From: CAYSLU01 sp964431965
Lineage (GTDB): Bacteria > Verrucomicrobiota > Kiritimatiellia > CAIKKV01 > CAYSLU01
Length of the DNA: 52,465 nt
NCBI GenBank assembly: GCA_964431965.1
Contig: CAYSLU010000029.1
Span: 1 to 52,465, forward strand
Direction of reading: 5' to 3'
In this document: piece by piece, positions 42,215 to 50,871 of the stretch
Layout: the number at the start of each line of letters is the position of its first letter
Position numbering within the stretch: the first letter of the stretch is position 1
The notes under the pieces: model-generated
Told to the model about the DNA's origin: nothing
Databases searched by the model: none
The model's input: only the letters and a program-made list of their open reading frames with translations
Position numbers and translations under genes: made by a program

Positions 42215-43045
42215 ATGCTCAAGTTCGTCGTCGATCCCGACCGCTGCACGCGCTGCGGCTGGTGTGTGAAGGACTGTCCCTCGCGGATTATCGCGCAGGC
42301 CGGCGCCGCCCTCCCGGCGATTGCGCCGGATGACGAGGTCCGGTGCATCCAGTGCCAGCATTGCCTGGCGGTGTGTCCGACCGCTGCCGTATCGATCCTC
42401 GGCCGGAACCCGGACGCCAGCCTGCCGGTCACGCCGGAGGTGCTGCCGACCTTCACGCAGATGGCGCGCTTCGCGCGGAGCCGGCGCAGCGTGCGGCACT
42501 ACCGGGACGAGAACGTGGATCCGGCCGTGCTGCGCGAACTGCTCGCGGCCGCCGCCAACGCGCCGACGGGCGTGAACCGCCGGGCGCTGACGTTCACGGT
42601 GATCGACGACAAGGACGTGATGCAGCGGTTTCGGGATCGGACGATGGCGGCCCTGGTTGCCGCGCAGCGCGCCGGCCGGATTCCCGAGCGGTTCGCCTAC
42701 CTCGAAGCCGCGGTGGTCGCGCACATCGAGCACCAGGCCGACGTGATCTTCCGGGGGGCGCCGCACGCGCTGGTGGTATCCGCGCCGCCCGACGCGCCGT
42801 GCCCGGGAGAGGACGTTCCTCTGGCCCTGGCGTACTTCGAGCTCCTCGCCCAGAGCGCGGGGCTGGGCACCGTGTGGTGGGGCATGCTCCGCCTGGTGTT
42901 CGCGGCGCTGCCGGAGCTGAAGCCGCTGATCGGCGTGCCCGAGGGGCACCACTATTACGGCATGCTGTTCGGCCGTCCGGCCGTCCGGTACCCTCGTGCC
43001 GTCCAGCGGGACGACGCGGCCGTCGTTCGGCGCATTCGGATCTGA
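42215..43045 (+). CDS. Ferredoxin-nitroreductase fusion protein
   Basis: This 276-residue protein begins with two [4Fe-4S] motifs (Cys11, 14, 17, 21 and Cys44, 47, 50, 54). After a linker there is an FMN nitroreductase domain (ARSRRSVRHYRDENVDPAVL at about 86-105, NAPTGVNRRALTFTVID, and GLGTVWWGMLRLVFAALPEL near the C-terminus). Such fusions reduce organic substrates with electrons from ferredoxin. GGAGG precedes the ATG. The substrate is unknown. Confidence 0.9.
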   Translation: MLKFVVDPDRCTRCGWCVKDCPSRIIAQAGAALPAIAPDDEVRCIQCQHCLAVCPTAAVSILGRNPDASLPVTPEVLPTFTQMARFARSRRSVRHYRDENVDPAVLRELLAAAANAPTGVNRRALTFTVIDDKDVMQRFRDRTMAALVAAQRAGRIPERFAYLEAAVVAHIEHQADVIFRGAPHALVVSAPPDAPCPGEDVPLALAYFELLAQSAGLGTVWWGMLRLVFAALPELKPLIGVPEGHHYYGMLFGRPAVRYPRAVQRDDAAVVRRIRI

Positions 43046-43116
43046 CCGGGCCTTTGTCGCGTGCCGCTCCCCCGAATCATGAGCCCAGTGTCACACCTGC
43101 CCCCGGACCCCCTGCC

Positions 43117-43578
43117 ATGCGCAGATCCGTCGTGAAGCCGCTGCGGCCGTTCTGGAGGGAGAAGCCGCTCAGCCGCCTGACGCGGCGGGAATGGGAGCGC
43201 CTGTGTGATCGCTGCGGCCGTTGCTGCGTGGTGAAGGAGCGAGACGCGCGGACAGGCCGCGTTCGCTACACGGATGAAGCCTGCCCGCACGTGGATGCCG
43301 GGCGCGGCCGCTGCCGATGCTACCGGGACCGGCGCGCACGGGTGCCGGACTGCCTGGACCTCTACCCGTTGCGCTGCGCGCCGAAGGAGCTCGCGTGGCT
43401 GCCGTCGCACTGCGCCTATCGTCTCCTGGCCGAGGGCCGGGATCTCCCGGCGTGGCATCCGTTGGTGACGGGGCGCCGCCATTCGGTTCGCGATGCGGGA
43501 ATGTCCATGCAGGACCGGTGTCGTTCGAGCGGCGCGCGGGGCGTGCGGCGTGAACGGGGGGCAGCGGGTAGCGGGTAG
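43117..43578 (+). CDS. YcgN/YkgJ-like zinc- or iron-binding cysteine cluster protein
   Basis: The 153-residue protein resembles YcgN (UPF0260). It starts with PFWREKPLSRLTRREWERLC, followed by CDRCGRCCVVKE and later DEACPHVD, CRCYRDR and PDCLDL, making eight or more conserved cysteines. The function of the family is not established; metal binding is likely. The C-terminal 25 residues (SGARGVRRERGAAGSG) look unlike the family and may be read-through variation. The start is ATG at 43117. Confidence 0.8.
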   Translation: MRRSVVKPLRPFWREKPLSRLTRREWERLCDRCGRCCVVKERDARTGRVRYTDEACPHVDAGRGRCRCYRDRRARVPDCLDLYPLRCAPKELAWLPSHCAYRLLAEGRDLPAWHPLVTGRRHSVRDAGMSMQDRCRSSGARGVRRERGAAGSG

Positions 43579-43686
43579 TGGTTGCGTCCGGCAGAGGCGG
43601 GCCCGTAACATGCCGGTTGGAGTCAGGCACTTGTGCGCCGGGCTGGCAACGTGGAGCGCGGGGGCGGAGCGCCCCGGGGAGACATC

Positions 43687-44613
43687 ATGGACATTCTGGT
43701 CATTGGCGGAAGCGGACATGTGAGCGGGGCGGTGGCGCGGGCGGCTCAGGCGGCCAGCCACCGGGTGTGGACCGTCACGCGGGGAAAGCGCCCGATGGCG
43801 CCCGGCGTGAATCCGATCGTCGTCGACCGCCGGGACGAACTGGCGATGGCGTCGGCCATATCCGGCGCCGGGGTGACGTGGGACCTGGTCGTGGACTGCA
43901 TCTGCTACGACGTGCCGGATATCCGCCAGGACATTGCCTTGTTCCGGGAGCGGGCTCGGCAGTTCGTTCTGATTTCGACCGACTTCGTGTACGACCCGGC
44001 GGAGCGGACCTTTCCGCAGGCGGAGGAGGCCGATGTCTGGGCGCACAAGGCCGGGCAGGACTACGGGCGGAGGAAGCGGCAGTGCGAGGTCGAGCTCATG
44101 AGCGCCGACACGGGCGGCATGGGTTGGACGATCCTGCGGCCGTGCCACATCTATGGGGCGACCTCCGAGCTCGGATGTCTGCCGATGCACGGACGCGACC
44201 CCGAGCTGGTGCGCCGACTGCGCGCGGGCGAGCCGCTCAAGCTGGTCGGCGGCGGCCATTTCCTTCAGCAGCCGATTCTCGCGGACGACCTGGCCCGGAC
44301 CATCGTGAGCGTGGTCGGGAATCCGTCCGCCGCCCGCCGGGTCTTCAATGCCGCCGGCCCCGACATCGTGGAATCCCGCCGCTACTACGAGATCGTGGCC
44401 GAAGCGCTGGGCGCTAAGCTGGCGGTGGATGAAGTCCGTGTCCGCGACTGCCTGGCCGACCACCCGGAGATGGAGCCGTTCCTGTGCCACCGGATCTACG
44501 ACCTCAGCCGCCTGGCCGCGAGCGGGCTGCACCGTCCGTCCACGCCGATCGAGACCGGGCTGCTGGCGCACTTGGACGGCCTGCTGGCCCGGAAGGGGTT
44601 GCCATCGCGCTGA
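43687..44613 (+). CDS. NAD-dependent epimerase/dehydratase-family protein
   Basis: The 308-residue protein has a Rossmann start (MDILVIGGSGHVSGAVARAA) with the glycine-rich NAD loop. It has an SDR-type active-site area (ISTDFVYD near residue 98, Tyr in DYGRRKRQCE) and a C-terminal substrate lobe. It might be a sugar epimerase or a related reductase. The ATG at 43687 has GGGGA upstream. Neighbours give no direct pathway. Confidence 0.8.
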   Translation: MDILVIGGSGHVSGAVARAAQAASHRVWTVTRGKRPMAPGVNPIVVDRRDELAMASAISGAGVTWDLVVDCICYDVPDIRQDIALFRERARQFVLISTDFVYDPAERTFPQAEEADVWAHKAGQDYGRRKRQCEVELMSADTGGMGWTILRPCHIYGATSELGCLPMHGRDPELVRRLRAGEPLKLVGGGHFLQQPILADDLARTIVSVVGNPSAARRVFNAAGPDIVESRRYYEIVAEALGAKLAVDEVRVRDCLADHPEMEPFLCHRIYDLSRLAASGLHRPSTPIETGLLAHLDGLLARKGLPSR

Positions 44614-44641
44614 CGCTCTCGCGGGCGGCGATGCCTGAGCC

Positions 44642-46303
44642 ATGAGCGATCCGTCATCCACCCGCGATGCGCCTGCCCGCCGGCGGGCGCTGTTCTTGGC
44701 GATCAACGCCACGTACGCGCACAGCAACCTGGCGGCCTGGTATCTGAGGGAGATCGCGGAGCAGGGCGGGTGGGCGTGGCGCGAGCTCGAACTGACGATC
44801 CAGGACGACCTGCACCCGGCGCTGGCGGCGGCCGATGCGTTCGGGCCGGAGCTGGTGCTGGCCTCCGTCTGGCTGTTCAACCGTGCGCCGGTGCTTTCGT
44901 TCGTGCGGCGATTCCATGCGTTGCACCCGGGGACGCCGGTGGTGCTGGGCGGTCCGGAGTTCCTGGGCGACAATCGGGGTTTCTGCGCGGGTGAGCCGGC
45001 GGTGACGGCCGTGGTGCGGGGGGAGGGCGAGCGGGCGTTCCGGTCGATGCTTGCGCGCGGCGGGGACCCGGCGGCGTGGCGGGGAATCCCGGGCGTGTGC
45101 GGGGTGTTCGGAGGCGGATACTCGGACGGGGGGAACGCGGAGCCCGCCACATCGTTTGACGATGTGCCGTCGCCGTACGCGCGTCATGCGGGGTCGTTCC
45201 GGAAGCCGTTCGTGCAGATCGAGGCGTCGCGCGGGTGTCGGAACCGGTGCTCGTTCTGCACCAGCGCGGGGGCGCCCGTACGCCACGCCGGCCTGGAGCG
45301 CGTGCGGGCCGACCTGAAGCAGGTGCGCGATTTGGGCGTTCGCGGGGTGCGGCTCATCGATCGGACGTTCAACGACCGACCGACCCGCGCGATCAGCCTG
45401 CTGCGCATGGCGCGGGAGGAGTTTGGCGGGCTGCGGTTTCACCTCGAAGTCGATCCCGCGATGCTGACGAGCGGGCTGCTGGCGGAGTTGGCGGCCTGGC
45501 CCGATGGCCTCCTGCATGTGGAGGCTGGCGTGCAAAGCCTGTCGCCGGGGGTCTATGGGGCGGTGGCGCGGGGGGCGACCGTCGGCCGGACGTTCGAGGG
45601 GGTGCGGCAGCTGTGCGCGCTGGGGAGCATCGACGTGCATGTCGACCTGATCGCCGGCCTGCCGGGCGGGACGCTGGCCGGCGTTTTGTCTGACCTGCGC
45701 GCGCTGATCGGCCTGAAGCCCGGGGCGATCCAGCTTGAGGTCCTGAAGGTGCTGCCGGGCACGCGGCTGGCCGCGGAGCGGGAGCGGCTGGGAATCGCCG
45801 CTGCTCCGGAGCCGCCGTACGAGGTCCTGCGCACGCCGGACATGAGCGTGGAGGAGATCGGGGCTGCGCGCGTGCTTTCCCGGTTGGTCGACGGGTACTA
45901 CAATGCGGCCGCGTTGCGGGACGTGGCGATCGCGGCGAACGCAGACGCCGGGTTCTGGCCGGCGTTTGTGGCGTACGGAGTGGAGCACGGGGTGGGCGCA
46001 GGCTTCTCGCTTGAGCAGCGGTTCCGTCTGCTCGACGGATTCTGGGCCGGGACCCGCGGGCCGCTGCGCTGGCGGCTGCACTATGCGTGGATCAAGTGGG
46101 GGATGGGGGCGCGGGGGGGGCTGTGCCCGGTGCGCGCGTGGGCGGGTCGGGTCCCGGAAGGGGCCTCGCTGGTAGAGGGAACCCCGGGCCGACGGCCGGC
46201 CCGAATGGTGGCGGCAGACTTGGATCGGCCCTATCTGTTCGAGTTCGGAGCGGAAGACGGGGATCGGCGGGCGGTGGCCGTGTACGCCCTTCCGACGGCG
46301 TGA
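44642..46303 (+). CDS. Cobalamin-binding-domain radical SAM protein (DUF4080-like)
   Basis: The 553-residue protein has a B12-binding-type Rossmann domain at about 15-130 (FLAINATYAHSNLAAWYLRE; VVLGGPEFLGDN), then a radical SAM motif CRNRCSFC (Cys199, 203, 206) and a barrel (LIDRTFNDRPTRAI, FHLEVDPAM). The C-terminus (about 390-553) fits the extra domain of the DUF4080 family. The cobalamin ligand histidine was not confirmed. The reaction is unknown. Gap to the epimerase is 28 bases. Confidence 0.87.
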   Translation: MSDPSSTRDAPARRRALFLAINATYAHSNLAAWYLREIAEQGGWAWRELELTIQDDLHPALAAADAFGPELVLASVWLFNRAPVLSFVRRFHALHPGTPVVLGGPEFLGDNRGFCAGEPAVTAVVRGEGERAFRSMLARGGDPAAWRGIPGVCGVFGGGYSDGGNAEPATSFDDVPSPYARHAGSFRKPFVQIEASRGCRNRCSFCTSAGAPVRHAGLERVRADLKQVRDLGVRGVRLIDRTFNDRPTRAISLLRMAREEFGGLRFHLEVDPAMLTSGLLAELAAWPDGLLHVEAGVQSLSPGVYGAVARGATVGRTFEGVRQLCALGSIDVHVDLIAGLPGGTLAGVLSDLRALIGLKPGAIQLEVLKVLPGTRLAAERERLGIAAAPEPPYEVLRTPDMSVEEIGAARVLSRLVDGYYNAAALRDVAIAANADAGFWPAFVAYGVEHGVGAGFSLEQRFRLLDGFWAGTRGPLRWRLHYAWIKWGMGARGGLCPVRAWAGRVPEGASLVEGTPGRRPARMVAADLDRPYLFEFGAEDGDRRAVAVYALPTA

Positions 46304-46336
46304 AGCGGACGGTCAAGCGGGGATCCGGAGCAACTG

Positions 46337-46564
46337 ATGCCGATTACGGCGAGCATGAACCTGCTGCTGGTGACTGACGGGCTGTACAGCCTGGGTCGAT
46401 ACGCCCTGATCGGGCTCCTCCTGGTCGCGGCCAGTGCGATCGCGCTGGGCATCTGGGAGTGGTGCCACATGAGGCGATTCCGTCGGATGTTCCGCGACGA
46501 CACCGATGAGCGGGCCGGGATGCCACCTTCCGACCGCTTGGGGCGCCGCCGCCGCAGGCGGTGA
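46337..46564 (+). CDS. Small single-pass membrane protein, hypothetical
   Basis: The 75-residue product has one hydrophobic helix (LIGLLLVAASAIALGIWEW, about 24-42) flanked by a short N-terminus and a basic Arg-rich tail (GRRRRRR at the end). GGAG lies nine bases before the ATG, and the frame follows the radical SAM gene by 33 bases. It could be real; the lack of homologues known to me keeps confidence low. Confidence 0.5.
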   Translation: MPITASMNLLLVTDGLYSLGRYALIGLLLVAASAIALGIWEWCHMRRFRRMFRDDTDERAGMPPSDRLGRRRRRR

Positions 46565-46646
46565 GCGGGTGATGGCGAGCGCAGGCAACCGGATGGTACT
46601 ATGCTAGGTGAGTTCGCGGGCAGACGAGAGCGAGGGGGCGTTTCGC

Positions 46647-46802
46647 ATGACCGACCGATCGCACGGATCGGAATCCGGTGGGGGCGCACGCGGGGCTGGT
46701 GCTGCGGACGCCGCCGGGCAGACGCCGGACATTGAACTGGCCTTGGATGCGGGCGCCTGCCGCCTGGCCGCTGAGGGGAGCGCGGGGCGTCGTGACCGAT
46801 GA
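46647..46802 (+). other. Short ORF before the PAS kinase, possible N-terminus in another frame
   Basis: This 51-residue frame has an ATG with GAGGGGG upstream, and its stop overlaps the GTG chosen for the kinase. It could be a leader peptide or the true kinase N-terminus separated by a sequencing indel; no domain is visible. A -10-like TACTATGCT lies at about 46597-46605. Confidence 0.25.
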
Positions 46803-49695
46803 TCCCAGGAAATCCGTGAATCCGCGCCGTGGGGCGGCGGGCGATGACGCCGCTGGTCTTGGCTCGTACTGGCAGGAAATCGAGCTCCGCCTGGGCGATA
46901 TCCAGGCCACCGCCGAGATGTTCGAGCGCTTCGTGGCCAACCTCGGGAGTGAGTACTTCCTCTACCGTCACGGGCTGGATGGCGTGTTCAACTACGTCTC
47001 TCCGAATGTGACCCGCATGCTGGGGTTTGCGCCCGAGGAGTTCCTGGCGCACTTTGCGGCGCACCTGACGGACAGCCCGCTGAACGCCGAGGCGGCCCGC
47101 CGCACCGCGCTCAGCATCCAGGGCTGTGACCAGCCGCCCTATGAGGTGGAAACGCATCATCGCGACGGGAGCGTTCGCCGCCTGGAGGTGAAGGAATCGC
47201 CGATCCGCGACGCCAGCGGGCGCGTGGTGGCCGTCGAGGGAATCGCCCACGACATCACGGAGCGCTATGCGGCGCACGATGCCATGCTCCGCAGCATCGA
47301 GGCGCTGGCCACCACGGAAGCGGTCATCAATCGTGGGCCGGTGGCCCTTTTTCGGTGGCGTATGGAGCCGGGGGCGTGGCCGGTCGAATACGTTTCGGAG
47401 AACGTTCGCGAGGTCATGGGGTATACGGGGCAGGAGTTCAGGAGCGGATCGGTCTCATGGCCCGGGATCACGCATCCGGAGGACGTGGCGCGCCTGGAGG
47501 CGGAGGTGGCGGGCTACCTGTCCGAGGGCCGCCTCGAGTGGTCCCAGGCGTATCGCGTCGTCTGCAAGTCGGGTGAGGTCCGCTGGTTTCGCGACTGGAA
47601 CCGCGTGCTCAAGGACGGCGAGCGGATCACGCACGTGCAGGCGATGGTCGTCGACGTGACGGACCAGCGCCGGGCGGAGGAGGATCTGCGCCGGGCCCGC
47701 GAGGAGCTGGAGCAACGAGTCAAGGATCGCACGGCCGAGCTGTTCCAGGCGAACACCGGCCTGCATGCCGAGATGGCCGAGCGCCGGCGGGCGGAGGAGG
47801 CGCTGCGCGAGAGCGAAGAGCGGTACCGCGCGATGGTCGAGACGACCCACACCGGCTTCGTCACGCTGGACGGTGACGGGAGGGTTCTGGACGCCAACGC
47901 GACGTACGTCCGCATGACGGGGCACGATCGGCTCGAGGATATCCTCGGCCGTCTGGTGACGGAGTGGACGGCCGAGCACGACCGCGAGCGGAATGAGTGC
48001 GAGGTGGCGCGCTGCCTCCGGACGGGCGGGGCCCCGAACGTCCGGATCGACTACGTGCGCCCGGGCGGCCGCATCACGACGGTGGAGCTGAACGCTACGG
48101 TTCTCCCGACGCGTGAGGGCCTCCGGATCTTCACGCTGTGCCGCGATGTTTCCGAGCGCGTGGTGATGGAGCGGGCGCTTGAGCGGGAGCGCAATCAGTT
48201 CGTGTCGGGTCCGGTGGTGGCCTTCAAATGGCTCAGCGACCCGGGCCGGCCGATGGAGTACGTTTCGCCGAACGTCACGAGGTTCGGATACCGGGCGGAA
48301 GATTTTACGTCCGGGCGGATCAAATACCTGGACATCGTCCATCCGGAGGACCGGGATCGCGTTCTGGCGGAGTCGGAGGAGCACCACCGGCTCGGGCACG
48401 CCCAGTACGGACAGGAGTACCGCATCCGGACGGGCGACGGCCGCGTGCGATGGGTGTTTGACCACACGGTCGTGCTCCGGGACGGGGCCGGCGCCGTCAC
48501 GCACCTGGACGGCTACGTCCTGGACGTGACCGAGCGCAAGCAGGCCGAGATCCAGGTCCGGGAGTACCAGGAGCACCTCGAGGACCTGGTTCGCGCGCGC
48601 ACGGCGGACCTGAGCGCAAGCGAGGAGAAGTTCCGGACGATGTCCGAGTTCACGTACGACTGGGAGCACTGGGTCGCCCCGGACCGGAACGTGGTCTACA
48701 TCACCCCCGCCTGCGAGCGCATCAGCGGTTACACCGCGGCCGAGTTCATGGCCGACCCGGAGCTTGTGGATCGCATCGTGCACCCAGACGACCGGGCGGC
48801 GTTCGATCAGCACGTGCGGACCTTCCACACCGGGGATCGCGTGCATGACCTGGCGGAGGAGGTTGAGTTCCGGATCATCCGGAAGGACGGCGGCGTGCGG
48901 TGGATCGGGCATGTCTGCCGGGCGGTGTTCGGAGCGGCAGACAGCCGGTTCCTGGGGCGGCGCGTGTCGAACCGGGACATCACGGAGCGCAAGCGGACAG
49001 CCGCGGAGTCGGAGCGCTACCAGCGCCAGATCCGGAGGATGTCGTCGGAGCTGGCGATGGCCGAGGATCAGGAGCGGCGCCGGATTGCCGCCGAGTTGCA
49101 TGATGGAATCGGCCAGGCGCTGGTTCTTTGCAAGCTTCGGCTCGAGGAAGTCGGGGGCGGCGGGACCGCGGACGGAGATGCAGCGATTCAGTCCGTGCGG
49201 GATCTGATTGAGGAGACGATCCGGAACACGCGATCGCTGTCCTTCCAGCTGAGCCCGCCGATTCTCCACGAGATCGGGCTTGGAGCCGCCGTGGAGTGGC
49301 TGACGGAGACGCTCGGGAAGGAGAGCGGCGTAGCGATCGGGGTGGAGGGTGGGCGCAGCGAGCTGCCGCTCGACAGCGTCACCCGGGTCACGCTCTTTCA
49401 CGCCGTGCGGGAGCTTCTGCTGAATGTGATCAAGCATGCTCGGGCGAGCCGGGCGGTCGTGCGGATCGCGAAATCGAACGGGTGCGTGGAGGTCACGGTG
49501 GAGGACGACGGCCAGGGCTTCGACTCGGAGCGGGCTGAGCTGGCAGATGGTCGCCCCCTGCCGGGGTTCGGGCTGTTCAGCCTGCGCGAGCGGCTGGATA
49601 CGGCCGGCGGCCGGATGGAGATCTACTCCCAGCCTGGTTCGGGATGTCGCGTCACGATCCGGATGCCGATGGCGGCTGCTACGGGCGGCGGGTGA
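46792..49695 (+). CDS. Multi-PAS sensor histidine kinase of the NarL (HisKA_3) type
   Basis: From the GTG at 46792 the product is 967 residues; an in-frame GTG at 46678 is an alternative. No membrane helix is evident, so it is probably cytoplasmic. Successive PAS/PAC units occur at about 25-165, 180-300, 325-455, 465-580 and 605-740, each with YVSPNVTR-type or VYITPACERI motifs. The kinase core has His770 in ERRRIAAELHDGIGQALVL, then a HATPase (VRELLLNVIKHARAS, VEDDGQGFD, FGLFSLRERLD). NarL-type kinases signal to a LuxR-type regulator, which is not in the window. Ligands are unknown. Confidence 0.86.
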   Translation: MTDDPRKSVNPRRGAAGDDAAGLGSYWQEIELRLGDIQATAEMFERFVANLGSEYFLYRHGLDGVFNYVSPNVTRMLGFAPEEFLAHFAAHLTDSPLNAEAARRTALSIQGCDQPPYEVETHHRDGSVRRLEVKESPIRDASGRVVAVEGIAHDITERYAAHDAMLRSIEALATTEAVINRGPVALFRWRMEPGAWPVEYVSENVREVMGYTGQEFRSGSVSWPGITHPEDVARLEAEVAGYLSEGRLEWSQAYRVVCKSGEVRWFRDWNRVLKDGERITHVQAMVVDVTDQRRAEEDLRRAREELEQRVKDRTAELFQANTGLHAEMAERRRAEEALRESEERYRAMVETTHTGFVTLDGDGRVLDANATYVRMTGHDRLEDILGRLVTEWTAEHDRERNECEVARCLRTGGAPNVRIDYVRPGGRITTVELNATVLPTREGLRIFTLCRDVSERVVMERALERERNQFVSGPVVAFKWLSDPGRPMEYVSPNVTRFGYRAEDFTSGRIKYLDIVHPEDRDRVLAESEEHHRLGHAQYGQEYRIRTGDGRVRWVFDHTVVLRDGAGAVTHLDGYVLDVTERKQAEIQVREYQEHLEDLVRARTADLSASEEKFRTMSEFTYDWEHWVAPDRNVVYITPACERISGYTAAEFMADPELVDRIVHPDDRAAFDQHVRTFHTGDRVHDLAEEVEFRIIRKDGGVRWIGHVCRAVFGAADSRFLGRRVSNRDITERKRTAAESERYQRQIRRMSSELAMAEDQERRRIAAELHDGIGQALVLCKLRLEEVGGGGTADGDAAIQSVRDLIEETIRNTRSLSFQLSPPILHEIGLGAAVEWLTETLGKESGVAIGVEGGRSELPLDSVTRVTLFHAVRELLLNVIKHARASRAVVRIAKSNGCVEVTVEDDGQGFDSERAELADGRPLPGFGLFSLRERLDTAGGRMEIYSQPGSGCRVTIRMPMAAATGGG

Positions 49696-49713
49696 CGCGG
49701 CTCAGGCCGGAGG

Positions 49714-50871
49714 TCAGGCTCGGGCTGCGGCGAGGCAGGCGCGAATCGACTGGCCCATTCCCGACTGGAACGGGCCGATGGCGAACTGAAGGGCGTGGCG
49801 GCGGATGGCTTCCGGGTCCCACGGCTCGGCGGCTGCGTGGCGTACCGCCTCGCTCAGGGATTGGGCGCTTTGCTCGCGAAAGAACCGGCCGCTCACTCCG
49901 TCCCGAACCGTTTCGGTCGCGCCCCCGCGCGCGTAGGCCACGACCGGCGTCCCGCAGGCTTGTGCTTCAACGGGCACGAGGCCGAAATCCTCTTCGCCAG
50001 GGAACACGAGCAGGCGGCACTCCCGGTACAGGCGACGGATGTCGTCGTCGCTCTGCCAGCCGAGAAACTCCACGTTCGGGGGCGCTCCGGCGCGGAGGCG
50101 GGCCAGCTCGCTGCCCACGCCGGCGATCTTCAGCCGCCGGCCGAGTCCGGCGTAGGCCTGGATCGCGAGGTCGATTCTCTTGTAGGGGACGAGCGCGGAG
50201 ACGATCAGGTCGAAGTCCGAGCGGGCCACGGCGGGGGACGGGGTCCACCAGGCCGTATCGACCGGCGGATGAACGACGTCCGACTCGCGCCCGTACGCCG
50301 TCCGGATGCGCTCCCGGACATGGCGGCTGATCGCCACGAACCGGTCGACCCGCCCGCTGACGCGCCGGTCCCACCGGCGAAGTGCGGCCAGGATAGGCTT
50401 GAGCACCAGCTTCTTGAGGGGGCTCGGGCCGAAGTACTCTTCGTAGAATGTCCAGGCGTACCGCATGGGCGTAAGGCAGTAGCAGAGGTGGCGCGCGCCG
50501 GGCGGCGGGACGATCCCCTTGGCCACGCAGTGGCTGATGCTGATTACGAGGTCGGCCTCCGGGACGCGCAGGCGTTCGATGGCGCCGGGGAAGAGGGGCA
50601 GGAAATGGCGGTACCGCGTGTGAATCCCCGGAATGCGCTGCACCCAGGACGTCTCGATCCGATGCCCGTTGATGAGCGGTGAGATCGCGTGGCGGTTGTG
50701 GACCAGGGTCAGAATCGGTGCCTCGGGAAACGCCTCGCAGAACAGTTCGAGCACCCGCTCTCCGCCGCGCATTCCGGTGAGCCAGTCGTGCACGAGCACG
50801 ACGCGAAGCCCGCCCCACGCTCCTGCCATCTCATGGTCCGGGTTTCGGGTCATTCGCCTGTGCTCCGTCAC
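49714..50871 (-). CDS. GT4-type glycosyltransferase
   Basis: The 385-residue enzyme has the GT-B signs VLVHDWLTGMRGGERVLELF near the N-terminus and FLGWQSDDDIRRLYR, then FPGEEDFGLVPVEAQACG with the E-x7-E motif in the second half. It resembles mannosyl- or rhamnosyl-transferases of surface polysaccharide clusters. The GTG at 50871 overlaps the protease stop (GTGA); an ATG at 50853 is an alternative. No other polysaccharide genes are adjacent. Donor sugar unknown. Confidence 0.87.
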   Translation of the reverse strand: MTEHRRMTRNPDHEMAGAWGGLRVVLVHDWLTGMRGGERVLELFCEAFPEAPILTLVHNRHAISPLINGHRIETSWVQRIPGIHTRYRHFLPLFPGAIERLRVPEADLVISISHCVAKGIVPPPGARHLCYCLTPMRYAWTFYEEYFGPSPLKKLVLKPILAALRRWDRRVSGRVDRFVAISRHVRERIRTAYGRESDVVHPPVDTAWWTPSPAVARSDFDLIVSALVPYKRIDLAIQAYAGLGRRLKIAGVGSELARLRAGAPPNVEFLGWQSDDDIRRLYRECRLLVFPGEEDFGLVPVEAQACGTPVVAYARGGATETVRDGVSGRFFREQSAQSLSEAVRHAAAEPWDPEAIRRHALQFAIGPFQSGMGQSIRACLAAARA

